64,000 nt of DNA from Cenococcum geophilum 1.58 (taxonomy: Eukaryota > Ascomycota > Dothideomycetes > Gloniales > Gloniaceae), in contig KV748250.1 in assembly GCA_001692895.1 (NCBI GenBank), forward strand, positions 497,475-561,474, written 5' to 3'. The notes beneath the pieces are model-generated. The model was not told where the DNA came from. It worked only from the letters and a program-made list of their open reading frames with translations, and ran no database searches. The position numbers were made by a program, and so were the translations under genes. Positions 10,748 to 23,200 of this stretch are shown piece after piece (position 1 is the stretch's first letter; each line of letters begins with the position of its first letter).

Positions 10748-10924
10748 TTAGGCGGTATTTAGGCGGTAATATAGGTAGGGAATAGTAACTAGGGCAGTAA
10801 ATATAGAGAGCGGTAATAAGGGGTGGAAAAAGGGTTAAAAATATTTAATAGGGTAGCACGTGAGGGAATCAGGTGACCAGTATTTTTTTTAACAACTAAT
10901 TAAAAACCGCTAAGCCCCTTTAAA
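10748..10924. other. Helitron 5' flank / junction with gypsy B
   Basis: Non-coding, with short direct repeats (ggcggtattt aggcggtaat) just upstream of the Helitron ATG and a cacgtg at 10,858. The Helitron 5' end and the start of the gypsy-B LTR both fall here and cannot be separated by eye. Confidence 0.5.
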
Positions 10925-11162
10925 TAGTATATATAAGATATATAATAGATATAGCAGAATACGGCAGATTGCCGCAACTTGCCATCACGTAATAGCAAGT
11001 TGCTATTACGTAACTAGAGGATTGTATATAACCTCAAGCGGTGCTTCCGTTCTTCCCCTTTCCTTTCTCTAGCTTTAGATCCTTATTTATAGACAATCCA
11101 ATTATACAGGCTTACGCGTCCTCCTTACCGTGCTTATGCCTTAATTAACCAAGTCGCTAATA
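10925..11162 (+). repeat. Gypsy B 5' LTR (start approximate)
   Basis: It matches the 3' LTR from gcagaatacggcagattgc onward and ends at cgctaata (former cgctaaca). It carries about 20 extra bases (cttgccatcacgtaatag) relative to the 3' LTR. The first ~50 bp do not match the 3' LTR start tattatagcgctag well. Confidence 0.7.
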
Positions 11163-11169
11163 TTATCCA

Positions 11170-12480
11170 AAGCTCGTCACTACCCCTTCTTCCTAAGAAG
11201 GAACTTAAATATATCTATAAGGCTACAAATAGGAATAGGAATACGGAATTAAAACCTAAGGACATTACTAAAAGGAAAGGATAGAACCCTAAGGAAAGGA
11301 CTTATAAGATATATATAGACCAGAACCCCTAAAGGAATTACCCGGAATTACCTAATACCCCTACTACTATACTAAGAAATATAGCAGTTAGCAAAGCCGC
11401 TATAGGACCCACAAATACCTCTAATAATAAAACAATTACTGTCTTAACCCCCTAGGCGGAACTCGTGGCAGCTAATACCAAAATCGAATAACTACGAGGG
11501 CTGCTTAAAGCTAGAGATACCCCTATATCGACCGATAACTTATTAGACAGACTTACTACTATCCTTAAGGCCCTAGCCCAGTGTATAGTATTATCCCAGT
11601 CTATAAAGGTCGCGGACCCCCTATTACTTATAAATGGAACTAACCCTATATTTAATAATTAGAAGCTTTAACTATAAGATAAGCTTAAAGTTAATACAGA
11701 CCACTTCCCTACTACTCAAGCTAAGATAGCCTACGTCTTCAGCCGTACTGGCAGGGACGTATAGACGCACCTACGTCCGCGATATACCTAGGACTTAGCA
11801 GACCCCTTCCTCTCTAGAGAAGAGATAATTAACTACCTATCTTCTATTTATAAGGACCCCTATAAGGTATAGAATGCCCGCCTTAATTAGAAAGCCCTAA
11901 ACATAAAAACAACGGAGACCTTTTCGGCCTTCTAGACCCGCTTTCTATACCTAGCCGGCCAAGCCTATATTCCCTATAAAGACCTAATACTAGACCTCTT
12001 TAACAAGCTTACCCTAGACCTATAGCGCGCTATACTACCAGTTTTTACTACTATATAAACGCTAAAGGTACTTATAGACTAATACCTAGCTATTAATTAA
12101 GGCCTCTATTAAAGTAAGGTATAAGCTAAGCAGTATAAAGCAAAAAACTCTTTAAACTAGACTGCAAGCACTACAAGAACGGCCCGTAGTGCTACGGCAC
12201 GGTCTATAACCCTAGCAGCACCAGCTATATAACCCGCCGTTAATCCAGGAGCTAGCCGCGCAGCTAGTCCTACTACGGGTTCGGCACACACTTAGCCTAC
12301 CTATAGCGACCCCTATAAACAGGCTCTTAGTAACTAAGAAGCCTACTTCTTATACGGCTAGAAGGACCACTTTATAAAGGACTGCCTAGTAAAAGTAACA
12401 GTAGATAAGGTTCTATTAATCTAGAAGGATAGTATAGAGTTAAAAAAAGAGGAACCCTAGAGAAAGACTCCTCTCTAGGG
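11170..12480 (+). pseudogene. Gypsy B gag (capsid, CCHC knuckle)
   Basis: The plus-strand frame is broken by RIP stops. The body contains a retrotransposon gag core (about 11.6-12.1 kb). Near 12,342-12,385 the knuckle reads YFLYG-stop-KDHFIKDC, a CCHC zinc knuckle in which two Cys have become Tyr (TGC to TAC). The gag polyprotein would package element RNA in virus-like particles. The ATG is not preserved. Confidence 0.78.
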
Positions 12481-12589
12481 TTAAAAGGAATTAATATATT
12501 ATATATTAATCTGGGTTAGCTAGTTAGTAGAAAAAGCTATACTATCCCTTATACTTTATTTCGTAATAGATATTAAGTTTTAACCTCTG

Positions 12590-15500
12590 CTTTAGCTAAC
12601 TCTAGAGCAAATACCTTTGCCTTAATAGACACGCAGTACGCCGTAAAGCTGGCTGAATTTTTAAATACGCCCCTTAAAGAACTGCCTAAACTAGTTCCTA
12701 TCTACGGTTACAACGGAAGAATAGGGCCACCTATTACAACTATCTTACAGATCTACCTCCGCGTTAATAGACAAAGGCAGTATAACGTCCCCTTTCTTAT
12801 TATAGACCTAGGAAGCCACAATATAATCTTAAAAAGGAAATGGCTAGCCTATTTAGGTCTATAGCTTAATATATAGGGTAGATAGCATATCTAGCCCAAA
12901 TCCCTACCTCCAACCCCTTCCTTTATAAAAGAAATCAGTATTATAATAGAGAACCTTATATAGCCCTAGATTAATACTATTTACTAGGCCAATGCTATAT
13001 ATAGGGACTAGGCCTTTAAGAAAGATATACGGCTTAATCCGCAACGAATCCGTATACTACATCGCCCCCATACTACCTATACTACGCCACCCACACTAGA
13101 GACCTAGGAAGTCAGTAGTAGCTTAGCTAGGCCCCCCACGGAGAACTTGGGCCCCACGCACCTATAAAGGAAGACTAAGAATACCAGACGCTATACTAAA
13201 CTAATAGACTAGAAGGACAACTTACGGAAAATAGAACGCGAGCTAAGATTATAAACCCTATACCACAGAACACGGTTTAATAAAAGTCCGGAAAGAAACC
13301 TACGGACCTCCCACTAGTTGATATCTGCTATATTAGTGCTATAGGATTCTACCAGAACTTAGTCTAACCTAATACTATTACCTTTACCACCAGCTTATAT
13401 AAAATTAATCAAATGATTAAGGAAAAGGAAATTAAGCTTAGTGAATAGGAAGGCGAGCTTATAGACGAGGAGCTAGTAGAACAGAAGCTACCCTATTAAC
13501 ACTGGAAATTTAAGGATATATTCTCTAAGGCCGCGTCCGATATACTCCCACCTTACTAACCGTATAACTATAAGATCGAGATTAAGCCAGACAAGGAAGA
13601 CACCCTTAGTTATAGCCCCCTTCGCCAGTAGTCTACTACCGAATTATAGGCTATAAAGTAGTACCTTATTAATAACCTAAATAAGGGCTTTATTAAGCCT
13701 AGTTAAGCCCCTTTTAACTCGCCTATTCTCTTTATAAAAAAGCTAAATAGAGGACTTCACTTCTATATCGACTACCATAAACTTAATAATATAACCCGCA
13801 AGGACCGCTATCCACTACCCTTACTTAACGAGACTCTAGCCCAAATAAGTGGAGCTAAGATCTTTACTAAGCTTAATATCCGTTAGGCTTTTTACCGGAT
13901 TAGGATAAACCCTAGATCGGAAAATCTTACTACATTTCGGACCCGTTACGGAACATATAAATACAAAGTACTTCCTTTTAGACTAACTAACGGACTAGCT
14001 ACGTACCAACAATATATAAACGATATACTTTTTAACTACCTTAACGACTTCTATACGGCCTACCTAGATAATATTATAATCTACTCTAAGAATAAGTTAG
14101 AATACGAGGAGCACGTCTACAAAGTCCTAAAACGGCTCCACGAGGCCGGCCTCTAGGCCGATATTAGGAAATTAGAATTCAGTATTAAGCGTACAAAGTA
14201 CTTAGGGTTTATTATTAGTATAAACGGAATTAAGGCAGATCTAGAGAAGACGGCCGTAATTAACTAGTAGGAACCCCTACGGACCGTAAAAGGGGTGCAG
14301 TTATTCTTAGGGTTCTGCAACTTTTACTAGCACTTTATTAAGAACTATAGCAGAATTACCTAACCTCTTATCCGCCTTACTAGAAAGGACTAGCCCTTCC
14401 ATTTTAATACTATATATAAGCAGGCCTTTACTAAGCTTAAAAAGCGGCTAGTCTCTGCTCCTTTACTCGCTCATTTTTATCTAGAACGGCCCTTAATACT
14501 AGAAACTAACGCCTTAGATAGTACAATAGCTGGCGTTTACTTTTAGAGGCAACCAGACGGAGAATAGCACCCCATTGCTTATTATTTAAAGACTATAATA
14601 GATGCTAAGCTAAACTACTACGTTTATAATAAAGAAATACTAGCTATTATCTCTAGCTTCTAGCACTGGCGTATATAGCTAGAGGGGACCCCCGAACCCG
14701 TCTAAGTAGTATTAGATTATAAGGCCCTAGAATACTTTATAACGATAAAGGCCCTTACGGCCTAGCAGGCGCGCTAGGCGGATATCCTATCTTAGTTTAA
14801 CTTCCTAATTATATATAGGCTAGGTGCTACTAACTATACGGATACTCTTATAAGGCGTAAACAGGACCTAGATAACTAGGCAGCTATAAAGATCTTATTA
14901 TAGACTTAGACGCTACTATAACCAGAATGCCTTAACCTCTAAATACGGGCAGAACTAAATACGGACCCTTTGGACGCTAAGATATATCCCGTCAACTCTA
15001 TAGAACTTAACCTTATTAATAAACTACTGTAGGCAAACCGTACGGCCCCTTCTCTATAGGAGTACCACAAAAAGGTAAAGGATGCTACTAGCCTATAGTC
15101 CCTCAAAAACGGACTGCTTAAGCACTAGGAACGGCTAGTAGTAGCAGAGGAATAGAATTTACGGACTCGGCTTATTGCCGAAGCATATACTTAGGTCTCT
15201 ACGGCCTACCCTAGAAAAAATAAGACCCGTAGAATTATTAGCGACCGCTACTACTAGCCCAGAATAGTTATAGATATTAACCGCTTTGTACAGAACTGCG
15301 ACAACTACCGTAGGTCTATAATTCTACAAGACAAGACCCCAAGGCTATTAAAGCTACTCCCAATACTAGAACGCCCTAGTAGTATATCTCTATAGACTTC
15401 CACAAGTTACCTATAGACCGCGACGGATATAATATGGTTATAATCCTAGTCGACCGCTTTGGTAAGCGCCCGTTCTTAATCCCCTATTATAAGAATATTA

Positions 15501-16560
15501 ATGCTAAAGAGGCGGCCCGACTGTATATCCACTATATCTACTAAATCTATAGACCACTAGATACTATTATATCCAACCATAGACCGTAGTTTATATTAGC
15601 CTTCTAGAACGAGTTTACGCGAATCCTAGGTATTAGGCTAAAGCTCTCTATAGCATACTACCCCTATATAGACGGTTAGACAAAGATTATAAATTAATAC
15701 CTGGACCAGAGACTCCGGCCCTTCGTTAACTACTTTTAGAACAACTAGAGCGAACTACTACCTATAATAGACTACGCCCAGGCAACCCTACCCTATAACT
15801 CTATAGGGTTTATACCTATTTAGCTAGAAATAGGATACTTACCCTATATAAGCTTTGACTAGGAGAGACTAGAAGGACTATAGACTATACGCGAAAAACT
15901 ATCTTATAAGGAAGTATAGTAGTATACTAGACGCCTAGAAGAAGCGTAGACGGTAGCCTATAAGAACCTAGAAAAGGCCTAGAAATTAATAAAATAGTAG
16001 GCAAATAAGTATAGGCGCGAGCCTAACTTTACTGTAGGTAATAAGGTCTAGGTTATAACAAAGAACTAGAAGATAGAACAGCCTAGCTATAAACTAGACT
16101 ATAAGATAGTAGGACTGTATAAGATCCTTAATAAAGAAGGCAACTTATATAAGGTTAAACTCCTAGACTTAATTAAAGTCCACCCTATTTTCTTACTAGA
16201 TAAGCTATAGAAAGCTATAAATAACCTACTACCTAGATAAAAAAATAAGCCTCTACTATCGATCTAAGTTAATAGCGACGATAAATAGGAAGTTAATAAA
16301 ATACTAGCCTATAAGCTAGTACAAGGAACGCTAAAATACTATATTTAGTAGAAAGGGTACAATCTAGACCTAACCTAGTACCCCGCTTAGAACTTTATAG
16401 GTTACCCCTAGAAGCTTAAAGAATTCTATAACTAGTACCCTAATAAGCTAGGACCCTTAAAGTATCTAGATAAGTAGATAAAGTGCTAGTATAGCAAAGA
16501 TAATAAGCTACCTATTAAGTATATAGATAAGAATACTCTACGGACATAATACAGATATAT
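12590..16560 (+). pseudogene. Gypsy B pol: protease, RT, RNase H, integrase, chromodomain
   Basis: Protease lies near 12,600-12,640 (FALIDTQ, from an ALIDTG/C-type active site). The RT spans about 13.5-14.3 kb, with the catalytic box at about 14,062-14,090 reading YLDNIIIYS, where the second Asp is now Asn. RNase H lies about 14.5-14.85 kb. Integrase lies about 15.2-16.1 kb, with FHKLPIDRDGYN..VDRFGKRP and a later DRG/TDGQ region. A C-terminal chromodomain follows at 16.32-16.45 kb (YPA..NFIGYP.KLKEFY). Chromodomains steer integration to heterochromatin. Dozens of TAG/TAA codons make it dead. Confidence 0.9.
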
Positions 16561-16571
16561 AAAGCCTAAGG

Positions 16572-16597
16572 GCAGGCTTTTTCGGAGGGGGGGGTAA
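16572..16597 (+). promoter_or_regulatory. Gypsy B polypurine tract
   Basis: A purine-rich run ending in eight or more G (tcggaggggggggtaa) lies directly before the 3' LTR. It primes plus-strand DNA synthesis. Confidence 0.75.
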
Positions 16598-16818
16598 TAT
16601 TATAGCGCTAGTAAAATATAGTAGAAAGCGAGTAGAATACGGCAGATTGCTATAAGTTGCTATTACGTAACTAGAGGATTGTATATAACCTTAAGCAGTA
16701 CTTCTATTCTTCCCCTTTCCTTTCTCTAGCTTTAGATCCTCGTTTATAGACTACCAATTATATAGGCTTACGCGCCCCTCTTGCCGTACTTATGCCTTAA
16801 TTAACTAAGTCGCTAATA
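16598..16818 (+). repeat. Gypsy B 3' LTR (221 bp)
   Basis: It starts tattatagcgctag (former TG) and ends cgctaata (former CA). The same LTR occurs alone at 43,883-44,115 and, on the minus strand, split at 27,923-28,013 / 35,970-36,119. Confidence 0.85.
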
Positions 16819-17379
16819 CTAAAGGTATTAGAAGTATAGGTAGATAATAAGCTATAGTAAAGCGTATATATAGTATAAGTAGCCTATAAGGGCTAAGTAT
16901 AGTATATTACTATATATAAGATTACTAATTCTATATAGGGTCTATACTTTTAGAAATTACGCTTACTATATATAGTAGTTATTTAGGCTATTAGAGAAAC
17001 TAAAAAAGGCCCCCCCCTAAATTACTTCTTAAGCTACTCTAAAAGGGTTAAGTAGCCTATCTTTAGAGTATAATAGATAGATATAAGTAAACGCCAATAG
17101 TACTACTTAAGAAGAAAGTAAATATACTTCTTTTATAATTATATAAGAATAGATTCTAACTTAGTACTAAGTAATAAGTAAATTTCCCTATATAAAAGCA
17201 TAGTAAGTAAAGTATATATATTATATAATAAGTAACCTAGTAATTAGTTATAACTATAAACCTAGATTTTTATTAACTAAGGATATAAATACGTTATATA
17301 AAGGCTACCGGTTTTAAAATCTAGCTATTTTTTAAGTAAGAAAAATATAGGGTATAAAAATAACCCCTCTACCTATAGA
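16819..17379. other. Unassigned AT-rich DNA
   Basis: RIP-degraded sequence between the gypsy-B LTR and the Tc1 relic. It includes a C run (16,989-17,021) and no recognised frame. It may contain the 3' end of the Tc1 element, but no terminal inverted repeat was identified. Confidence 0.4.
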
Positions 17380-18480
17380 AAATACTATATTAAATTATAT
17401 ACTACCTATAAAACTTATTTCTACCTTTATACTCTATAATTATAGTATTAATTACTACTATTCTAGTAACTAAAGCCCTTATTTTATCTTAAGGAATCTT
17501 TTTTTACTCCCCTCTTTAAGCTTAATTTATCTATTCTAATATATATAAAGCCCCCTAATCCCTTATAATTACAATACTTATTAGTATCTAAGCTCCCTTA
17601 ATAGCGTTTATATTAGGGGAGTTGCCTATATATTTAGGTAACTTAATACCCTCCTTTTTAAGTTATTACTTTATCTATTTACTTATATATAAAAAAGTAT
17701 TATCTTATTAGAATAAGAAGGGAGGTTAATTATACTTAAAAGTATTAGAATTATATCTTTATAGTATAATTTCTTTATAAAATAGAATAAGATAAGGCTT
17801 AAGAACCTTATATATATATTATAGATTATCTACTCTACTATAAGATAGCCCTTTCTTATATTAATTCTTCTTCTAATATACCTCCTATAAAGCTTAACTC
17901 TTAGGCTATTTCTACCCTTTCTTATTCTATTTCTTAAAAGTAGCTTAATATTTAGCCTTAATCTCTTCTATATTTAACTATTCTATTTTAGCTTTATTAG
18001 CTACCTTCTACTTATTAGTTTTAGGGTAATAGATATAGTAGGGCCCTTTAGAATTATATGTAAAATACCCTTAAAATATTACTTTTAAGTAGTTATTATA
18101 TTGCCGTTTAATATAATTAGGATAGTATCTCTCTTCTTAACCTAATATTTAAGATATTTTTTATTAACTACGCTTTATAGAGATAACTATTAAAGCCTTA
18201 TCTAAGAATATAACTTACTACTACTCTTCTAAGCCCTAATCCTTTCTTAATAATATAACCTTATATTATTATACCCTTTAAATATCTATAAGATTAAGCT
18301 TTTTTATTAATTTATAGCGGTATAAGCCTTATACGTAAAGCTTCTTCTTAATTATATAATAGAAGAGATTAAAAAATCCTTCTTTATAAGCTATAATATA
18401 CTAAAGCTTCTACCTTTACTTCTTATTTAATATATAAGCTTTAAGTATAAAATATCCTTATTTAAGATCTTCTTCTTAGC
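17380..18480 (-). pseudogene. Tc1/mariner-type transposase (DDE), decayed
   Basis: On the minus strand the frame reads YFTYNSKGPYYI near 18.05 kb (from a WGCF..KGP motif). It then reads FL..DNTFLYISK near 17.7 kb (from QDNAPxHxS, second Asp) and PKYIGNSPNINAIKGA near 17.6 kb (from GNSPDLNAIEGAW, where the catalytic Glu is now Lys). This is the cut-and-paste DDE/D core. The C-terminal helical tail runs to about 17.4 kb. There are very many TAA/TAG codons. Terminal inverted repeats and a TA duplication were not located. Confidence 0.78.
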
Positions 18481-18709
18481 TCTACTCCCTTCCTTTTATA
18501 CTACTTACTCTATAAAAGGAGGAGGTAGTAGGCCTTATTCTATATTTTAAATTTATATCTCCCTATCTTTAAATTTAATATTATAATAGGGAAAAAATTA
18601 GGTAGAGAGGATTAGAAAGTAATAGAATATACTAGGTACTTTATAAATTTTTAAAGTATAAAGAAGGTTATAAATAGAGTATTATAATAATTTAATTTAG
18701 ATTTTATAG
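18481..18709. other. Unassigned AT-rich DNA upstream of the Tc1 relic
   Basis: This is where the 5' part of the transposase and its terminal repeat should lie. It is too decayed to call. Confidence 0.4.
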
Positions 18710-18733
18710 TTTTAGTATATTAATATACTAAAA
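18710..18733. repeat. 24-bp perfect palindrome (dispersed motif)
   Basis: A perfect inverted repeat centred on ttaa, of the form ttttagtatat/atatactaaaa. Close relatives lie at 36,047-36,070, at about 43,738-43,763, and six times in tandem at 37,085-37,270. Confidence 0.7.
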
Positions 18734-19998
18734 GTAGTAAATAGATTTAAAAGTAGTAAGGAAAGTAGTAGTAGAAATAAAAGTAGTAGTAATAGTAGAA
18801 GTAGAAGTAGTAATAAGAATAGTAATATAAGTAGTAGCATTAGTAGTAGGAATAGTAGTAGTAGAAGTAGTAGTATAGGATAGTAGGAATAGTAAAAGTA
18901 GTAGTAAAGGTAGTAGTAAAGGCAGTAAGAGTAGTTATAAGAGTAGTAATAAAAGTAAAAGTAGTAGTAGAGGTAGAAGTAAAATTAATAGTAGTAGAAG
19001 TAGTAATAATAATAGAAGTAAAAGTAATAATAAAAGTAGTAGTAATAGTAGAAGTAATAGTAAAAGTAGAAGTAGAAGTAGAAGTAGAAGTAGAAGTAGA
19101 AGTAGAAGTAGAAGTAGAAGTAGAAGTAGAAGTAGAAGTAAGAGTAGAAGTAGGAATAGAAGTAGGAGTAAAAGTAATAGTAGAAGTAGGAGTAAAAGTA
19201 GTAGTAAAAGTAAAGTAAGAGTAAAAATAGGAGTAGTAGTAAAAGTAGAAGTAGTAGTAAAAGTAGAAGTAGTAGTAAAAGTAAAAGTAAAAGTAAAAGT
19301 AGTAAAAAAAGTAAAAAAAAGTAGTAAAAAAAAGTGGTTTTTTTTATAAAGTAGTTAAAGGGATAAAGAAGTAAAAAGGTATTTTTTTAGTAGAGAAGTA
19401 GTAGTTTAAGTAAAAGTAGTTTTTTTAATAAAAAAAAAAGGTAGTAGTTTAAGTAGTTAAGTAGTTTTAAAAGTAATTTATTTAGTAAAAGGTAGTAATT
19501 TAAGTAGTTTAGTAGTAGTTTTAGTAAAGAAGTATTTATTTTAGTAGTTTAGGTAAAAAGTAGTAGTTTTAGATAGTAGTTTAGTAGTAGTTTTAGTAGC
19601 TAGGAAGTAGTTTAGGGATTTAGTAGTAGTTTTTTAGGTAGTTAAGTAGTTTTAGAAGTAAGAGGTAGTTTTAAAGGTAAAAGGTAGTTTTAGTTTAAGT
19701 AGTTTAGATAAAAGAAGTAATAGTTTAGGTAAAGTTTAATAGTAGTTTAAGTAAAAAGGTAGTTAAAAAAGATAAAGAGGTAGTTTTAAAAGTAGTTTTT
19801 TAGGTAGTAGTTTTAGTAAAAGAAGTGGTTTTAAAAGTAAAAAAAAGGAGAAAAAAGGGTACAAAGTAGTTTTATAGATAGGGAGTAGTTTCTTAAGTAA
19901 GTTTTTTAATTTTAAAGTAGTAGAGGGTAGTTTTAAAAGTTAAAAAAGAGGTTTTTAGGTTAAAAAAAAAGTTAGTTTAGTAGTAGTTTAAGTAGTTT
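18734..19998. repeat. AGT-rich low-complexity tract, left part
   Basis: More than 1.2 kb composed almost only of agt, aga, ttt and aaa words. Positions 19,062-19,140 are a clean (gtagaa)n hexamer run. From about 19.3 kb it shifts to gtagttt/aaagtag words. It continues after the Copia element at 25,906, so both parts were one tract. Confidence 0.85.
19994..19998. repeat. Copia target-site duplication, left (agttt)
   Basis: agttt, repeated at 25,906-25,910 immediately outside the other LTR. Confidence 0.8.
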
Positions 19999-20187
19999 TA
20001 TTGGGAATAAAGGCAAGTAGCTATTATATAAGGCAAGTTGCCATTATATACTGCCGCGGCACTAGCGTAGTAAGGAACCTTAAGTTCCTTACCCTTCTTT
20101 ATATTCTTAATACAATTAAGCTTTTAACTAACGTTACTATACCTACTCGAGTAGTAGTTACCAGTAAGTTACCCTATGTAACTAACA
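19999..20187 (+). repeat. Copia 5' LTR (189 bp)
   Basis: It begins tattggga (former tgttggga) and ends gtaactaaca, giving short inverted ends tgttgg/ccaaca. The open frame at 20,001-20,195 is inside this LTR and is not a gene. Confidence 0.88.
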
Positions 20188-20239
20188 CTAATTAGTAGTT
20201 AAATATATAGTTAACTATAGAGCAGCTAGGTTTTTAAAT

Positions 20240-23200
20240 AGAAGAGACAGTCTTATATAGGGGTGCTATATACGCTTATATAGAATAGATCCTAGCAATA
20301 CTATACTATCTTAGACTTGCGGAAAACTAGTAATAGAAGTGTTACTAAGTACTAGGAGATACTAAGTTACGTCTATTACGTAGAACAACCGCGTTTATAA
20401 AGATTTAGTTAAGTACTTTAGGTTAGAAGTGTTACTAAACCTAGGGTCCTAAGTTAACGTCTAAAACGCGTTAAATAACCTTTAATAATAGCTATTATAG
20501 CGTTAACCTACCTAAAGAAGTATAAGGACGACATTAACCTAGAGATATGGAAAACCGATATAATTAACCTTAAAGATGTTAATTAATAAGATTTAAACGG
20601 ATTCTTATTATACTATATAATATACTATAAGGATAGTAAATATAATAACACTATGCTATAGTACTGTATAAGGAAGGACTTTATTAGATAGATAAAGGGA
20701 ATATAGACTCCTATAAAGAAGGATATTATATAAGACTTCCGTAACTTCTTATAGGAGTATAGAGTGTTTATACCTATAGACGGGGGTACTATTAGAGATA
20801 ATATTTAGAAGTAGGTTATTAATATAAAGGAAGAGCACGAATAGACTCTATAAGAGATTAAGTACTAACTATATACTATAAGGAAGCTTAACTTATAATA
20901 GAATCTAAGTAATATACCTCTAGAGACGAATCTACCTCCGCCTTTAACTCCTCTATATCTAATTTAACCTATAACTTTAACATTAGATACTATACCCTAA
21001 TAAGAGTAGGTATAGGATCCTATTACTTCGCGATTTAATAACCTTCGGACTCTACCGACTAGACCTACATCCCTACTATAGCCTGCAATGCAACCCCTAC
21101 CTCCTCTATCTTAATCTTAAATTAGAGGTATTTTAAAATTACTTATAGAGCTTATAAAGCTCTATTCGGATTAGGAGAAGAAGTTTAGCGGGGAATTATA
21201 TAATGTTCTTAATTCGAAATTGCGTATCTTCTATAACTATTGCTAGAAGGTAGGAATAGAGTCTAAATAATACTACAACGCCTATTCTGTTATGCTTAGG
21301 GGCCAAGCTAGTACCTTCTATTATAATCGTTTAGTAGGAAAAGGATATAACTTTAACCGCATAATATATAAGTTAAGATACCACTTTAAAATAGAAGAGA
21401 ATAAGTAGCAGTATATATTAGAATGGAGAGAGACTACCTTTCTAAGGGTTATTACTATAAACCTAGGTATTCCTCGGCTCGATTATTTTTAAAAGCTCTT
21501 TAATCAACTTTAGACAATCTAGCGTGGTCTATCCAAATTATATTAAGAGGATTTTAGCCTATATAATTAAGTTATTAGCGTATACTAAGGTGTTAAAGAA
21601 TGCAACCTTACTCTCTTTAATCCTGCAAATACTTATAAAGGTATATATACTTAATTAAGATCTTCTGTTAGCACCGCTCTACGCTCTTAAGAAGTATAGC
21701 AATTTAACGCCTAACTCTAACCTACTTCAATTAACCCGCCTAACTAATACGATTATAACTAGACTGATCGAATATATAGTAGCCGTAGTAGGCAATATAG
21801 TAGAGGGTATAATTAACGACTATAAGGTAAAGGTGGAGGTCCTTATAGAGGTTTATTTCGAAGTAATCGCTAAAAGAAGTGCTATATTTATAAGAAACCG
21901 AATTACTAGTTAACTAGGCATTCTCTTAATAAGCGAAAGGAGGCATATAATAAGTTTCGCTAGAGTGTAAGAAATATTAGAAATTGTAAGGTTACTATAG
22001 CCTACTTCTAAAGCTTCCTAGTTTAATATAAAGGTATAGAAGATCTTAAGGGTAAGGTCAATAAGGCCGAATAGCTCCTTATAGATATAGAAATTGAGGA
22101 CTACTTACCTAACTAATACTTTACTAAGTATAGTAAGGTAGATAGTATATAAACCGTCGCTGTCCTTAATAACCAATCTACGCTTTATTCTATTATAAAG
22201 TTAGATATCTTTAACAAGCTAAAGGAGAGTTCCGCGTTCTCCTTCGACAATAGATACTTGGCAAACGTCTTCTATAGTATTATACTAGATACTAGAGCCG
22301 TAGGAGTATCTATAGTAGGAGAACCTTAAGTTTAAGCTCTTTAGCAGCTTAATAGCTCTATTTAGATCGACTAATTAACAGCAGGCCAATATACAATTTG
22401 TTTTAGTAAGGGTACTATAATCTCTCTTGGCACAATTAGGGTCCAAACCCCCTTAGGGTACATTACTTTCCACGTTATTCCCGCGAATACCCTATTTCTA
22501 TTTTACATTAAAGATATAGATAAATTAGGTGTTAAGCTTAATAACCTTAAGAACGTGCTTATCTAGGGAGATAATTAGGTGCCTGTTATACGCAAGTAGG
22601 GTTACCCCTAGTTACTCCCTTATTAACTAGAAAAGAGCGTTACTTAGAGACACTTAACCAAATTAGAACTACGCCAACTACACCATCGTTTTAGCCACCT
22701 ATCCGTTTACTAATTACTTAGGGTTCTTTAGCGAGCAGGTTATAAAGTTAAGGTTAAGGCAATTAAGCATCTTATAAAGTACTGCTATTACTACTAAATA
22801 AATTAGAAGTCCCCTAGCCGATTTAAGTTTACCCTTAAAGATAACTACAACTTTAACTTCTATATTATTATCGACGTTATATATCTTAGCGGTAAGCTAG
22901 TACTCTAAGTTGTTAACTTCTTAACCTCCTTCTAAGCCGCACGTTTCTTAAAGGATATATTAGCCAGGAACGCATAGGATACTCTTTAATTATACTAGAT
23001 TAATATCTACCTAGGACCCCCTAATTAAATCGTTTATAATATAGGAAAGAACTTCTTATCTATAGAGTTTTAATAATAGGTAAAGGTAATAGAAATTAAG
23101 GTTAAGGAAGTCCCTATTAAGGTATATAATAGTATTAGAAAAGTAGAATAATATTATACGCTATTACGCTAAGTTTCTAAGATTATTTCTTTAGAACTAG

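Larger units (their letters stand above)
3630..10920 (-). mobile_element. Helitron transposon (approximate limits)
   Basis: The limits are estimated from the coding remnant plus flanks. The left limit falls between C1 and the stop codon at 3,998. The right limit falls between the ATG at 10,747 and the gypsy-B LTR. Neither the expected 5' TC nor the 3' hairpin-CTRR end could be fixed by eye. Helitrons make no target duplication, so none was expected. Confidence 0.6.
10925..16818 (+). mobile_element. Gypsy B: LTR retrotransposon with chromodomain
   Basis: It has the full order LTR, gag, protease, RT, RNase H, integrase, chromodomain, LTR on the plus strand, and the 3' LTR is preceded by a polypurine run. 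It belongs to the fungal chromovirus lineage (MAGGY/Tf1-like) by domain order and integrase sequence. RIP stops and missense changes occur throughout. No target duplication was found because the 5' end of the left LTR is not clear. Confidence 0.9.

Noticed and set aside
20001-20195. 64-codon plus-strand frame
   Set aside because: It lies within the Copia 5' LTR.
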